Assembly (NCBI RefSeq): GCF_036013935.1 | Contig: NZ_CP107902.1 | Coordinates: 7,349,001 to 7,413,000 of the forward strand | DNA: 64,000 nt | Reading direction: 5' to 3' | Source of the DNA: Streptomyces sp. NBC_00461 | GTDB lineage: Bacteria > Actinomycetota > Actinomycetes > Streptomycetales > Streptomycetaceae | Shown: positions 44,011 through 53,308 of the stretch, piece by piece | Position numbering within the stretch: the first letter of the stretch is position 1 | Layout: every line of letters begins with the position of its first letter | Program-made: the position numbers and the translations under genes | Notes under the pieces: generated by a model | The model's input: only the letters and a program-made list of their open reading frames with translations | Database searches by the model: none | What the model was told of the DNA's origin: nothing

Positions 44011-47000
44011 ATGAACAACGAGGCCGGGACCCTTCCCCTCCTCCCCACCCAAGAGAGCGTGCTGTTCGCCGAGACGGCACACGGACGGCCGGGCACCCAC
44101 AACCTGGCCCTGGCGCTGCGGCTCTCCGGTCCGCTCGACCGTGCCGCTCTCGACGGCGCGCTGCGCACCCTGACCGAGCGGCACGAGGCGTTGCGGACGG
44201 GCATCACCGAGCACGCGGGCGGGCCGCGTCAGTCGATCGCCGACGCGGTGACCGTGCCCGTCGAGGAGACCGACCTCACGGCCACCGCCCCGGACCTCAT
44301 CGACGGCGTCCTCGACCGGCACTGCACCGAGGCACAGGACCGGCCGTTCCGGCTCGACCGGGCACCGCTGCTGCGAGCCACGCTGTTCCGGCTCGACACG
44401 CAGCGCCACGTCCTGCTGCTCGTCGCGCACCACACCATCGCCGACGGCGACTCCCTCGACGTCCTCGCGCGCGAGTTCGCCGTCCTGTACGCGGCGCACG
44501 CCGAGGGACGGCCCAGCCCGCTGCCGCCCGCCCCCGGCTATGCGGACCATGTCGCAGCCCGTCTCTCCGGAGCCCACGACCGGCGCCGGGCCCGGGCCCT
44601 GGAGTACTGGTGCGCCGAACTCGACGGTGCCCCCGCCACCCTGGACCTGCCCATGGCCCGGCTGGGCGGCTCCACCGGCCGGCACGCGGCCACCCACCGC
44701 CGGGATCTGCCGCGGCCGGTGGCCGCACAGCTGCGCGCGCTGGCCGGCGAACACCGCGCGAGTCTCTTCTCCGTGCTCGCCGCCGGGGCCTTCGCCCTGT
44801 TCGGGCGCTACACCGGCGAGAGCGACATCGTGCTCGGCGTGCCCCTGTCCACCCGTCTGGAACCGGGCTCCGAAAGCCTCGTCGCCCTGACGGTCAACAC
44901 CATGCCGCTGCGCGTCAGGTTCGACGCCGACGAAGAGTTCCTGCCGCTGCTGCGCCAGGTCCAGGGCCGCACCTTCCAGGCGCTGCGCCATCAGGGCGTG
45001 CCCTTCCACGAGCTGGTCCACACGGTCAACCCGCCCCGGAACGCGGGCCGTCAGCCGGTGTTCCAGCTGGCCCTCAACCACGTCCGCACCGGCCCCGAGG
45101 CCGTGCCGGGAGCCGGGCTGCTGGTGGAGTCGCTGCCGATCGCCAACGCGACGGCCGCATTCGAGCTGATGCTCACCTTCGTGGAGTCCGGTGACGACAT
45201 CCGGTTCTACGTCGAGTACGACACCGAGCGCTTCGACGACAGCGGTGTCCGCACCCTCGCGGACCATCTGGCCAACCTCCTCACCGCTGTCTGCGCCGAC
45301 CCCCGTACCCCCCTCACCGGCATCGACCTGATGGACGAGGAGGAACGGCGGCGCGTCCTGCACCACTGGAACAGCACCGGCGCACCCCTCACGGACGACA
45401 CGGTGCCGGTCCTGTTCGCGCGGCAGGCCGCACGGCACGGCGACACGACCGCCGTCGTCTGCGGCTCGGACACCCTCAGCTATCGCGAACTCGACCGGCG
45501 CTCCGCCCGAATGGCCCGGTTGCTCTCCGAACGCGGCGTCGGCCGGGGCGACTTCGTGGGCCTGGCGACACACCGCTCCACGGCCACCGTCGTCGCCCTG
45601 CTCGCCGTACTCAGGGCGGGCGCCGCCTACGTGCCGCTCGACCCCGTCTATCCGCCCGAGCGACTGGCGTTCATGGTCGAGGACGCCGCCCCCGCCCTGG
45701 TGATCAGCGAGTCCTCCGCCGTCGGCAGCCTCCCGGCCCACCCCGACGCACCCCCGGTCCTGCTGTGGGACGACCCCTCTGTGCAGGCCTTCCTCGATGC
45801 GCCCGGCGACGGCACGTTCGAGCGTGCGGTGACCGCCGACCAGACCGCCTACGTCATCTACACCTCCGGCTCGACCGGCCGGCCCAAGGGCGTCGAGGTC
45901 ACCCACCGCAACATCGCCAACCTCGCCGCCTGGGCCGCGGACGCCTTCGGCGACGGACTGCGACGGGTGCTCGCCGCCACCTCCCTGAGCTTCGACGTCT
46001 CCGTGTTCGAGATCCTCGGGCCGCTGCTCAACGGCGGCAGCATCGAAATCGTCCGCGACCTGCTGGAGATCGGCGAACGCGGCGGCTGGCAGGGCACACT
46101 CGTCAGCGGCGTCCCCTCGGTCCTTGACCGGCTCATCGCCGACGGAGCCCCCGACCTGCGCGCCGACCACCTCGTCCTCGCGGGCGAGGCACTGACCCCG
46201 CAGGTCGCCGCCCGGCTGCGGGCCGCCGTACCGGGTGCGCGGCTGGTCAACGCCTACGGCCCCACCGAGACCACCGTGTACGCCAGCGCCTCCGCCACCC
46301 GCGACGACGAGGCCGGGACCGCCGAGGACGCGCCGCCCATCGGACGCCCCCTGCGCAACACCCGCCTGTACGTGCTCGACGACCGGATGCGGCCCCAACC
46401 CGTCGGCGTGCCCGGTGAGCTGTACATCGCCGGCGCCGGCGTCACCCGCGGCTATCTGCACCGGCCCGACCTCACCGAGGCCCGCTTCCTCCTCGACCCC
46501 CACGGGGAACCCGGCGCCCGTATGTACCGCTCCGGCGACATCGTGCTGCGCCGGCCCGACGGGCAGCTGCAGTACGTCGGACGCGCCGACGACCAGGTCA
46601 AGCTCCGCGGCTTCCGCATCGAACCCAGCGAGGTGGAGGCGGTCCTCGGCGAGCAGCCCGAGGTGGCCCAGGCCGTCGTCGTCCTGCACCAGGACCGCCA
46701 GGGCGAACGCCGGCTGGTCGGCTATGTCACGCCTGCACCCGGCACCACACCGGACCCGGCCCGGCTGCGCGCCGCGGTCGCCCGGCTGCTGCCCGAGTAC
46801 ATGGTCCCGGCCGCCGTTGTCCCGCTGGACGCGCTGCCGCTGTCGCCGGCCGGCAAACTGGACCGGGGCCGGCTGCCGGCCCCCGACTTCGGCGCCCTCG
46901 TCGGGCGCCCACCCCGGACCCCGGACGAGACCGCCCTCGCCGCGCTGTTCGCCGAGGCGCTCGGCCTGCCCCAGGTGTCGGCCACCGACAGCTTCTTCGA

Positions 47001-47895
47001 CCTCGGCGGGCACTCGCTGATGGCGATCCAGCTCGTCCGCAGGATCTGCGCGCGACTGGGCACCGAGCTGACCGTGCGCGACCTGTTCGAGACGCCGACC
47101 GTGCAGGGCCTGGCCCAACGACTGCGACCCCACGGTGCCACGGCCGCGAGCGCGCCGAGGGCACCCTCCAACGACTTCGGGGTGCTGCTGCCCCTGCGCA
47201 CCAGAGGCAGCAGGCCCCCGCTGTTCTGCATCCACCCGGGTTTCGGACTCAGTTGGAGCTACGCCGCACTGATGCGCAGGCTGGACGGGGAGCAGCCCGT
47301 GTACGCCCTGCAGGCGCGCGGCATCATCCCCGGCGAGGAGATGCCCGACAGCTACCAGGAGTTGCTCGACGACTATCTGCGCCAGATCCGCGACGTGCGC
47401 CCGCACGGGCCGTACCGGCTGCTCGGCTGGTCCTTCGGCGGACTGGTCGCCCACTCCCTGGCCACGCGGCTGCAGGCCGAGGGGGAGCGGGTCGAACTGG
47501 TCGCGATGCTGGACACCGTGATGGTCACCGGCGACGAGACCGAGCCGGCGGATCTGCGGGAGCTGATCGAGACCGAGACGGCCGCTGTACGTCAGGTGGT
47601 GCCCGACGAGCAGCGGCTGCTGGCGGTCGTGGAGAACCTGATCCGGCTGCGCGAGCAGTTCCGCCCCGAGCGGTTGCGAGGCGACGTGCTGTTCCTGGTC
47701 GCCGCCGAGGAACCGGGGCGCCCGCCCTCCTTCAGCGAACCGTGGCTGCCGTACGTCGAGGGCCGGCTCCTTGAGCACCGCATCGCCTGCACCCACCTGG
47801 AGATGCTGAACGCCCGGCCCGCCCGGGAGATCGGCGACCTGGTGGCCAAAGCGCTCGACGCACTCGGCGACACGGCCCCGCAGCGGGACCGCTGA
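44011..47895 (+). CDS. Single-module NRPS: C-A-T-TE
   Basis: A 1294-residue nonribosomal peptide synthetase. Condensation domain (about 1-430) with intact HHTIADG (H140, H141, D145). Adenylation domain (about 440-960) with YTSGSTGRPKG at about 617, NAYGPTETT and YRSGD. Thiolation Ser is S1002 in DLGGHSLMAIQL. Thioesterase has GWSFGG with S1141 and a late catalytic His in CTHLEML. Reading the specificity residues by eye gives about D-V-F-S-V-A-A-V-Y-K, which I cannot assign. With only one module and an N-terminal C domain, it must receive an upstream acyl or aminoacyl group from another carrier protein. The start is ATG at 44011; no MbtH-like gene is present. Confidence 0.93.
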   Translation: MNNEAGTLPLLPTQESVLFAETAHGRPGTHNLALALRLSGPLDRAALDGALRTLTERHEALRTGITEHAGGPRQSIADAVTVPVEETDLTATAPDLIDGVLDRHCTEAQDRPFRLDRAPLLRATLFRLDTQRHVLLLVAHHTIADGDSLDVLAREFAVLYAAHAEGRPSPLPPAPGYADHVAARLSGAHDRRRARALEYWCAELDGAPATLDLPMARLGGSTGRHAATHRRDLPRPVAAQLRALAGEHRASLFSVLAAGAFALFGRYTGESDIVLGVPLSTRLEPGSESLVALTVNTMPLRVRFDADEEFLPLLRQVQGRTFQALRHQGVPFHELVHTVNPPRNAGRQPVFQLALNHVRTGPEAVPGAGLLVESLPIANATAAFELMLTFVESGDDIRFYVEYDTERFDDSGVRTLADHLANLLTAVCADPRTPLTGIDLMDEEERRRVLHHWNSTGAPLTDDTVPVLFARQAARHGDTTAVVCGSDTLSYRELDRRSARMARLLSERGVGRGDFVGLATHRSTATVVALLAVLRAGAAYVPLDPVYPPERLAFMVEDAAPALVISESSAVGSLPAHPDAPPVLLWDDPSVQAFLDAPGDGTFERAVTADQTAYVIYTSGSTGRPKGVEVTHRNIANLAAWAADAFGDGLRRVLAATSLSFDVSVFEILGPLLNGGSIEIVRDLLEIGERGGWQGTLVSGVPSVLDRLIADGAPDLRADHLVLAGEALTPQVAARLRAAVPGARLVNAYGPTETTVYASASATRDDEAGTAEDAPPIGRPLRNTRLYVLDDRMRPQPVGVPGELYIAGAGVTRGYLHRPDLTEARFLLDPHGEPGARMYRSGDIVLRRPDGQLQYVGRADDQVKLRGFRIEPSEVEAVLGEQPEVAQAVVVLHQDRQGERRLVGYVTPAPGTTPDPARLRAAVARLLPEYMVPAAVVPLDALPLSPAGKLDRGRLPAPDFGALVGRPPRTPDETALAALFAEALGLPQVSATDSFFDLGGHSLMAIQLVRRICARLGTELTVRDLFETPTVQGLAQRLRPHGATAASAPRAPSNDFGVLLPLRTRGSRPPLFCIHPGFGLSWSYAALMRRLDGEQPVYALQARGIIPGEEMPDSYQELLDDYLRQIRDVRPHGPYRLLGWSFGGLVAHSLATRLQAEGERVELVAMLDTVMVTGDETEPADLRELIETETAAVRQVVPDEQRLLAVVENLIRLREQFRPERLRGDVLFLVAAEEPGRPPSFSEPWLPYVEGRLLEHRIACTHLEMLNARPAREIGDLVAKALDALGDTAPQRDR

Positions 47896-47994
47896 CGGCG
47901 CCGGCACGCGCCGCACACCGCCCGGACGACCTGAGACGGGCTCATGAACCGACTCCCTCGCGGGAGGCACCGGATACGGAGAAGGGCTCGCACC

Positions 47995-48699
47995 ATGCCT
48001 CGTACTGCCCTGGTACTCGGCGGGAACCGCGGTATCGGCCTGGCCGTCGCACGGCACCTGGCCGCCCGCGGCGACCGGGTCGCCGTCAGCCACCGCACAG
48101 GTGAGCCGCCCCCGGGGCTGTTCGCCGTGCGCTGCGACGTCACGGACTCCGAGGCGGTGACCGAGGCCTGCACCCGGGTCAAGGCGGAACTGGGCCCCGT
48201 GGAGGTGCTGGTCCACAACGCGGGCATCACCCATGACGGGCCGCTGGCCGCCATGACCGCGGAGGACTTCGAGGCGCCGCTGCGCACCAACCTGCTCGGC
48301 GCGTTCCACGGGATCAGGCCGGTACTGCGGGGCATGATGCGCGCCCGCTGGGGGCGCATCGTCCTGATGTCCTCCACCGTCGCGCTGTCCGGCGCGATCG
48401 GCCAGACCAACTACGCCGCCTCCAAGGCCGGGCTCATCGGCCTGGCCCGGTCACTGGCGCTGGAGGTGGCCGGCCACGGCATCACCGTCAACGTCGTCGC
48501 CCCCGGCTACACGGACACGGACATGGTCGCGGCCATGCCCGCCGAGAAGCGGCAGAGCCTCCTGGCGACCGTGCCCATGCGGCGTATGGCCACCGCCGAC
48601 GAGGTCGCGGCGGCGGTCGGCTACCTCACCGACGAGGCGGCCGGCTACGTCACCGGCACGGTGCTGCCCGTCGACGGAGGGATCGGCATGGGCCACTGA
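47995..48699 (+). CDS. Short-chain dehydrogenase/reductase (FabG-like)
   Basis: A 234-residue NADP(H)-type SDR. TALVLGGNRGIGLAVARHL binds the nucleotide, NAG appears in VLVHNAGITHDGPLA, and the catalytic Ser-Tyr-Lys is in MSSTVALSGAIGQTNYAASK. It is close to 3-oxoacyl-ACP reductases, so it probably reduces a beta-keto group made by the cluster ketosynthase on a carrier protein. ATG at 47995 follows GGAGAAGG; an upstream ATG at 47944 adds 17 Arg-rich residues. It lies 99 bases after the NRPS. A tandem-repeat spacer separates it from the PPTase gene. Confidence 0.92.
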   Translation: MPRTALVLGGNRGIGLAVARHLAARGDRVAVSHRTGEPPPGLFAVRCDVTDSEAVTEACTRVKAELGPVEVLVHNAGITHDGPLAAMTAEDFEAPLRTNLLGAFHGIRPVLRGMMRARWGRIVLMSSTVALSGAIGQTNYAASKAGLIGLARSLALEVAGHGITVNVVAPGYTDTDMVAAMPAEKRQSLLATVPMRRMATADEVAAAVGYLTDEAAGYVTGTVLPVDGGIGMGH

Positions 48700-48708
48700 C
48701 ACGACCTC

Positions 48709-48865
48709 ACCACCACTTGAACCACCCACCACCACTTGAACCACCCACCACCACTTGAACCACCCACCACCACTTGAACCACCCACCACCACTTGAACCA
48801 CCCACCACCACTTGAACCACCCACCATCACTTGAACCACCCACTGCCACTTGAACCACCCACTGT
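48709..48865. repeat. 19-bp minisatellite, eight copies
   Basis: The unit CCACCACTTGAACCACCCA repeats with an exact 19-base period; TTGA occurs at 48717, 48736, 48755, 48774, 48793, 48812, 48831 and 48850. The first five or six units are identical and the last ones drift (CATCACTTGA, CTGCCACTTGA), passing into a degenerate CACC-rich tail to about 48900. It fills most of the gap between the SDR and PPTase genes; the period is not a multiple of three. Confidence 0.95.
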
Positions 48866-48947
48866 CACCCGCACTACCCCCTGCCACCCGCACCACAGCC
48901 ACGGCCGCTCGGACAGCCGGACCGACCCACGCGAGGAGGAACAGGCA

Positions 48948-49697
48948 ATGCGCCCGCCCGCTGGACCGGCCATGCCCGTGAAGGCCCTGCCGGGACCGGA
49001 CGCACACCACCGGTCCAGGACCCCGCTCGCCATGGTGCGCCGCACCGCGGACGTCCTGCCCCTGCTGGACTCGGTCACGCTCGCCCCCTACGAACGGGAC
49101 CGCGCCGCCCGACTGCCGGCGGGGGAGCGCCGCGCCGACTATCTGGCAGCGCATGTGCTGGTGCGCGTGTGTGCGGCGCGCCTGCTCGATGTGCCCCCTG
49201 CCGCCCTGATGCTCGGTCAGCTCTGCGAGGAGTGCGGCGGCGAGGACCACGGCAGACCGTTCCTCCGCGACCGCCCCGGCGTAGGCGTCAGCCTGTCCCA
49301 CGCCCGGGGGGCCGTCGCCGCCGCCGCGGGCCCGGGTCCCGTCGGCGTGGATGTGGAGGACGCCTCGGCCGCGGTGTTCGACCCCCGGGTGGCCGCCCGG
49401 GTACTGGCGCCCGCAGAACTCGCCGCGGTCCGCGCCGGACCCGACCCCGCACGTTCCTTCCTCCGCCTGTGGGTGCGCAAGGAGGCCTTGGTGAAGGTGG
49501 GCCTGGCGACGCTCGGCGGACTGCGCGGAGTCGACCTCACGGCCCCCGGCACCCCGGCCGGCTGGCGGATCGCCGACTGGAGCAGCCCGGACGGCGGCCT
49601 CATCGCCGCCGCCGTCGCGCACACCACCCCCGCCGTCGACGGCGGGACAGACCTCAGTTCCTCTCGTTTCGCCTATTCAGGAGAGCAGCACGCATGA
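48948..49697 (+). CDS. 4'-phosphopantetheinyl transferase (Sfp type)
   Basis: A 249-residue PPTase that activates carrier proteins by adding phosphopantetheine from CoA. Signature motifs are VGVDVEDASAAVF (Mg-binding Asp), FLRLWVRKEALVKVGLATLG (W-x-x-KEA) and VGVSLSHARGAVAAA. ATG at 48948 follows GAGGAGGA. It presumably primes the ACP at 37017, the carrier at 39542 and the NRPS T domain. It ends with a 4-base overlap into the DDAH-like gene. The repeat-rich leader upstream may add its own promoter. Confidence 0.93.
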   Translation: MRPPAGPAMPVKALPGPDAHHRSRTPLAMVRRTADVLPLLDSVTLAPYERDRAARLPAGERRADYLAAHVLVRVCAARLLDVPPAALMLGQLCEECGGEDHGRPFLRDRPGVGVSLSHARGAVAAAAGPGPVGVDVEDASAAVFDPRVAARVLAPAELAAVRAGPDPARSFLRLWVRKEALVKVGLATLGGLRGVDLTAPGTPAGWRIADWSSPDGGLIAAAVAHTTPAVDGGTDLSSSRFAYSGEQHA

Positions 49698-50533
49698 CTG
49701 CGAACCAGTCCGTGGCAGGCAACCGGACCCGCACGGCGATCCCGCGCCGGTTCCTGATGTGCCCCCCGCGCCACTTCGACGTCACCTACTCCATCAACCC
49801 GTGGATGAATCCCGGCAAGGCCGTGGACGGCGCCCTCGCACTGCGCCAGTGGGAGGGACTGCGCGACCTGTACCGGGAACTCGGGCACACCGTGCTGGAG
49901 ATCGAACCGGACCTCGGACTGCCCGACATGGTCTTCGCGGCCAACGGCGCGACCGTGGTCGACGGCAAGGTCCTCGGCGCCCGCTTCCGCCATGTCGAGC
50001 GCACCGCGGAGGGCCCCCTCTATCTGGAGTGGTTCCAGCGGCAGGGCTTCGAGGAGCTGTACTGGCCGGAGCACATCAACGAGGGCGAGGGCGACTACCT
50101 GACCGTCGGCCGTCGGCTGCTCGCCGGCACGGGCTTCCGTACCGACCAGCGCTCGCACTTCGAGGCCCAGGAGTTCTTCGGACTGCCCGTCACCAGCCTC
50201 CGGCTGGTGAATCCGTCGTACTACCACCTGGACACCGCGCTCGCCGTCCTCTCGGACGACGAGGTGGCGTACTACCCGAAGGCGTTCTCCGAGGGCAGCC
50301 AGGCAGTGCTGCGCGAGATGTTCCCGGACGCCGTTCTGGCATCCGACGAGGACGCGGCGGTGTTCGGGCTGAACATGCTCTCCGACGGCCGGCACGTACT
50401 CCTGCCGAAGGCGGCCACCGCACTCCAGCGGCAGCTCGCCGAGCGCGGTTTCGAGCCGATCGGAGTCGAGCTGACCGAGCTTCTCAAGGCCGGCGGCAGC
50501 GTCAAGTGCTGCACCCTCGAACTGCGGAGCTGA
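49694..50533 (+). CDS. DDAH/amidinotransferase-fold guanidine-modifying enzyme
   Basis: A 279-residue protein of the dimethylarginine dimethylaminohydrolase branch of the pentein fold. It begins RFLMCPPRHFDVTYSINPWM, with DMVFAANGATVVDG and INEGEGDYLTVGRRL in the core, a catalytic His probably in SYYHLDTALAVL, and the nucleophilic Cys in GGSVKCCTLELRS near the end. Known relatives hydrolyse or transfer the guanidine group of arginine derivatives, giving citrulline or ornithine. In this cluster it could supply citrulline or ornithine, or trim a guanidine on the product. It overlaps the PPTase gene by 4 bases and is 5 bases ahead of the BtrH-like gene. Confidence 0.85.
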   Translation: MTANQSVAGNRTRTAIPRRFLMCPPRHFDVTYSINPWMNPGKAVDGALALRQWEGLRDLYRELGHTVLEIEPDLGLPDMVFAANGATVVDGKVLGARFRHVERTAEGPLYLEWFQRQGFEELYWPEHINEGEGDYLTVGRRLLAGTGFRTDQRSHFEAQEFFGLPVTSLRLVNPSYYHLDTALAVLSDDEVAYYPKAFSEGSQAVLREMFPDAVLASDEDAAVFGLNMLSDGRHVLLPKAATALQRQLAERGFEPIGVELTELLKAGGSVKCCTLELRS

Positions 50534-50538
50534 CGCCC

Positions 50539-51591
50539 ATGGACAGCCACATCGTCGAACAGTACGACGACACCGCCGTCAACTGCCTCACCGGGAGCTA
50601 CTCGGTCCTCGCCGGCATCGCGGGCCGGCCCGTGGAGGAACAGACCGTCTTCGAGCGCGGGGACGGCTACCTGTTCCAGGCGGGCCTCGACGAGTCGGGA
50701 TACCCGGAGTACATCTTCCCGGTCGAGGAGGCCGGCGCTCTCGGCATGACGCGGTCGGGCTTCACGGTGCACAAGGAGCCCATCGACTTCCGTGCGCCGG
50801 GACCGCAGCTCGAAGCGCTCCTGAAGCGGCACCGGGCGGTCATCGTGTGGGTCAACACGGCTCACCTCAACTACGCCGACGTCTACCGCGAGAACAACCC
50901 GTACCTGCACGCGGTCGTCGTCCGGAAGATCTCCGCGGACCACGGGCACGTCGATGTGCACGACAGTCTCGTCGTCGGCCCGCAGCCGTTCAGCTGCCGC
51001 GCCGCGGTGACCTTCGACGACCTGGTCCGGTCGGCCGCCGACCGCATCAAGAGCGACGCGCACGACGCGATGGGCTTCTTCTACGCGGTTTCCGACGACC
51101 TCCGGGCCGACGGCGACGGTGGCGACGGCGACGGCTCCGCGGACCGGATCGCGGCTGCCGGTGAGAGGTGTGTGGGCGGCGCGGAGCTGAGTGCCGCCCT
51201 GACCCGTCAGGCGGAGCGCTTCTTCGCCGAGGACCGTTTCCGGGGGGCGATCCGCCGCTACCAGGAGCTGTGCGAGGAGTGCTTCGCGGGCCCGCCCGAA
51301 CGCGCAGCCGTCGGTGCCCGGCGGCTCTTCCATCACGCCTCGGTCCTCTACGCGGTGCCCAGCCTGCAGTTGATGGCCCGCTCCCTGCGGGCCGCCGGCG
51401 CCTCGGAGCGCAGCCTCGCCCTGCACGAGGAGGCCACACGGCACTGGGAGGCCATGGGTGTGCTCGCCCTGCGCCACGAAGCGACGTCCGCTCCGTCGGT
51501 GCTGAAGCGGATCACGCAGCGGTTCGACCAGCTGGACGAGGTGACCGTGAACCTGTGGGAGTCCGTGGCGGCCGGCCCAGAGGTGCGCTGA
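50539..51591 (+). CDS. BtrH-like (butirosin H) carrier-protein-dependent N-acyltransferase
   Basis: A 350-residue protein whose first about 190 residues resemble the papain-like BtrH N-terminal domain: AVNCLTGSYSVLAGIAG with a candidate nucleophilic Cys, LHAVVVRKISADHGHVDVHD with candidate His and Asp. BtrH moves an aminoacyl side chain from carrier BtrI to an aminoglycoside amine. The rest (about 215-350) is helical with repeat-like pieces (ERFFAEDRFRGAIRRYQELC; RRLFHHASVLYAVPSLQLM) and could bind carrier or acceptor. As the last gene of the operon, it is a good candidate for the final coupling step. Confidence 0.68.
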   Translation: MDSHIVEQYDDTAVNCLTGSYSVLAGIAGRPVEEQTVFERGDGYLFQAGLDESGYPEYIFPVEEAGALGMTRSGFTVHKEPIDFRAPGPQLEALLKRHRAVIVWVNTAHLNYADVYRENNPYLHAVVVRKISADHGHVDVHDSLVVGPQPFSCRAAVTFDDLVRSAADRIKSDAHDAMGFFYAVSDDLRADGDGGDGDGSADRIAAAGERCVGGAELSAALTRQAERFFAEDRFRGAIRRYQELCEECFAGPPERAAVGARRLFHHASVLYAVPSLQLMARSLRAAGASERSLALHEEATRHWEAMGVLALRHEATSAPSVLKRITQRFDQLDEVTVNLWESVAAGPEVR

Positions 51592-51631
51592 AAAATCTTG
51601 AGTGTGTTACCGGCATTCGCTGTACGTTGAG

Positions 51632-51659
51632 CGGAAGCGCCGCACCGGTGGCGCTTCCG
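51632..51659 (+). terminator. Hairpin terminator at the end of the biosynthetic operon
   Basis: A perfect 10-bp stem, CGGAAGCGCC paired with GGCGCTTCCG, with an 8-base loop, 40 bases after the BtrH-like stop. The rest of the 232-base gap to hen1 shows no gene. Confidence 0.85.
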
Positions 51660-51823
51660 TGGCCGGCCGAGCTTCGTGCGGTGCCGCTACTGCGACGAGA
51701 AGGGGCCGGGAGCCGGCGCGAACCCACCGCGCCCTGCTTCGCCCGCGTTCCCGCAGTGCGCTCGCTGTGCACCGGACACGGTAGACACCCGTAGTCCAGA
51801 AGCCATTTCGAGGTGTGCCCACG

Positions 51824-53308
51824 ATGTTCCTGACCATCACCACCACCGGCACCCCGGACCGCCCCGCCACGGATCTCGGCTTCCTGCTGCACAAGCACCC
51901 CGACAAATCGCAGGCGTTCTCGACGTCCTACGGCACGGCGCACGTCCTCTACCCCGAGGCGGACGCCCGGCGCTGCACGGCCGCGCTCCTGCTGGAGGTC
52001 GACGCGGTGGCGCTGGTGCGGCGGGGCAAGGGCAAGGGACGCGGAGGGGCGCCCGACGCGGCGCTCGCGCAGTACGTCAACGACCGCCCGTATGCGGCGT
52101 CCTCGCTGCTCGCCGTGGCCCTGAGCAGCGTGTTCTCCAGCGCGATCAAGGGCACCTGCCACGCCCGCCCCGAGCTGCCGGCGCAGCCGCGCCCGCTGCG
52201 CGTCGAGGTGCCCGCGCTGCCGGCGCGCGGCGGCCCGGAGCTCGTACGACGACTCTTCGAACCACTGGGCTGGGCGGTCCGCGTCGACGCGGTGCCACTG
52301 GACACCGCGTTCCCGGGCTGGGGCGACTCGCGGTACGTGCGCCTCGTGCTGGACTCCGAGACGCTGACCCTCGCCGAGGCGCTGCGCCATCTGTACGTGC
52401 TGCTTCCGGTCCTCGACGACGCCAAGCACTACTGGGTGGCCGGCGACGAGGTCGACAAGCTGCTGCGCGCCGGTGAGGGCTGGCTGCCGGAGCACCCGGA
52501 GCAGAAGCTGATCACCAGCCGTTATCTCTCGCGCCGCTGGTCGCTGACCCGGCAGGCGATGGAACGGCTGGAGCTGGTGCGGCTCGCGGAGGCGGACGAC
52601 ACCGAGGTCGAGGAGATCGACAACGCCGTGAGGGCGGAGACCGAGACGGAGGAGAAGCCGACCCCGCTCGCCGTGCAGCGGCGGGACGCGATCATCGCCG
52701 CGCTCGGCGCGTCCGGTGCCGCGCGCGTGCTCGATCTCGGCTGCGGGCAGGGCCAGTTGGTGCAGGCCCTGCTCAAGGACCCTCGGTTCACGGAGATCGT
52801 CGGCGTCGACGTGTCGGTGCGCGCGCTGACCATCGCCTCCCGGCGCCTCAAGCTGGACCGCATGGGCGAGCGGCATGCCTCGCGCGTCAGCCTCTTCCAG
52901 GGCTCACTCGCGTACACCGACAAGCGGCTCAAGGGGTACGACGCCGCCGTGCTCAGCGAGGTGATCGAGCACCTCGACCTGCCGCGGCTGCCCGCCCTGG
53001 AGTACGCGGTGTTCGGCTCGGCCCGCCCGCGCACGGTCCTCGTGACCACCCCGAACGTCGAGTACAACGTCCGCTGGGAGTCCCTCCCGGCCGGCCACGT
53101 CCGGCACGGCGACCACCGCTTCGAGTGGACGCGGGAGGAGTTCCGGACCTGGGCGCGCACGGTCGCCGAACGGCACGGCTACACGGTGGAGTTCGTGCCC
53201 GTCGGGCCCGACGACCCGGAGGTGGGGCCGCCCACCCAGATGGCCGTTTTCGAAACGAGCACAGCCAACGTGAAGACCGAGACCAAGAAGGAGGCGAAGG
53301 CAGCATGA
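51824..53308 (+). CDS. hen1: Hen1 3'-terminal RNA ribose 2'-O-methyltransferase
   Basis: A 494-residue bacterial Hen1. It methylates the 2'-OH at the broken end of cleaved RNA so that the repaired junction resists recutting. The N-terminal regulatory domain starts MFLTITTTGTPDRPATDLGF, a diagnostic Hen1 opening. The C-terminal methyltransferase has VLDLGCGQGQLVQALLKD for SAM binding and the metal motif EVIEHLDLPRLPALE (E-x-x-E-H). ATG at 51824 follows GAGGTG by 8 bases. Its stop overlaps the pnkp start by 4 bases; the two products form one RNA-repair complex. Confidence 0.96.
   Translation: MFLTITTTGTPDRPATDLGFLLHKHPDKSQAFSTSYGTAHVLYPEADARRCTAALLLEVDAVALVRRGKGKGRGGAPDAALAQYVNDRPYAASSLLAVALSSVFSSAIKGTCHARPELPAQPRPLRVEVPALPARGGPELVRRLFEPLGWAVRVDAVPLDTAFPGWGDSRYVRLVLDSETLTLAEALRHLYVLLPVLDDAKHYWVAGDEVDKLLRAGEGWLPEHPEQKLITSRYLSRRWSLTRQAMERLELVRLAEADDTEVEEIDNAVRAETETEEKPTPLAVQRRDAIIAALGASGAARVLDLGCGQGQLVQALLKDPRFTEIVGVDVSVRALTIASRRLKLDRMGERHASRVSLFQGSLAYTDKRLKGYDAAVLSEVIEHLDLPRLPALEYAVFGSARPRTVLVTTPNVEYNVRWESLPAGHVRHGDHRFEWTREEFRTWARTVAERHGYTVEFVPVGPDDPEVGPPTQMAVFETSTANVKTETKKEAKAA

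Noticed and set aside
43894..48309. 1471-codon open frame on the minus strand
   Set aside because: It is antisense to the NRPS and SDR genes and shows only mirror-image composition; the plus strand carries all conserved NRPS motifs.
48709..48865. Possible CRISPR array
   Set aside because: Units are directly adjacent with no spacers, the period is only 19 bases, and there are no cas genes.
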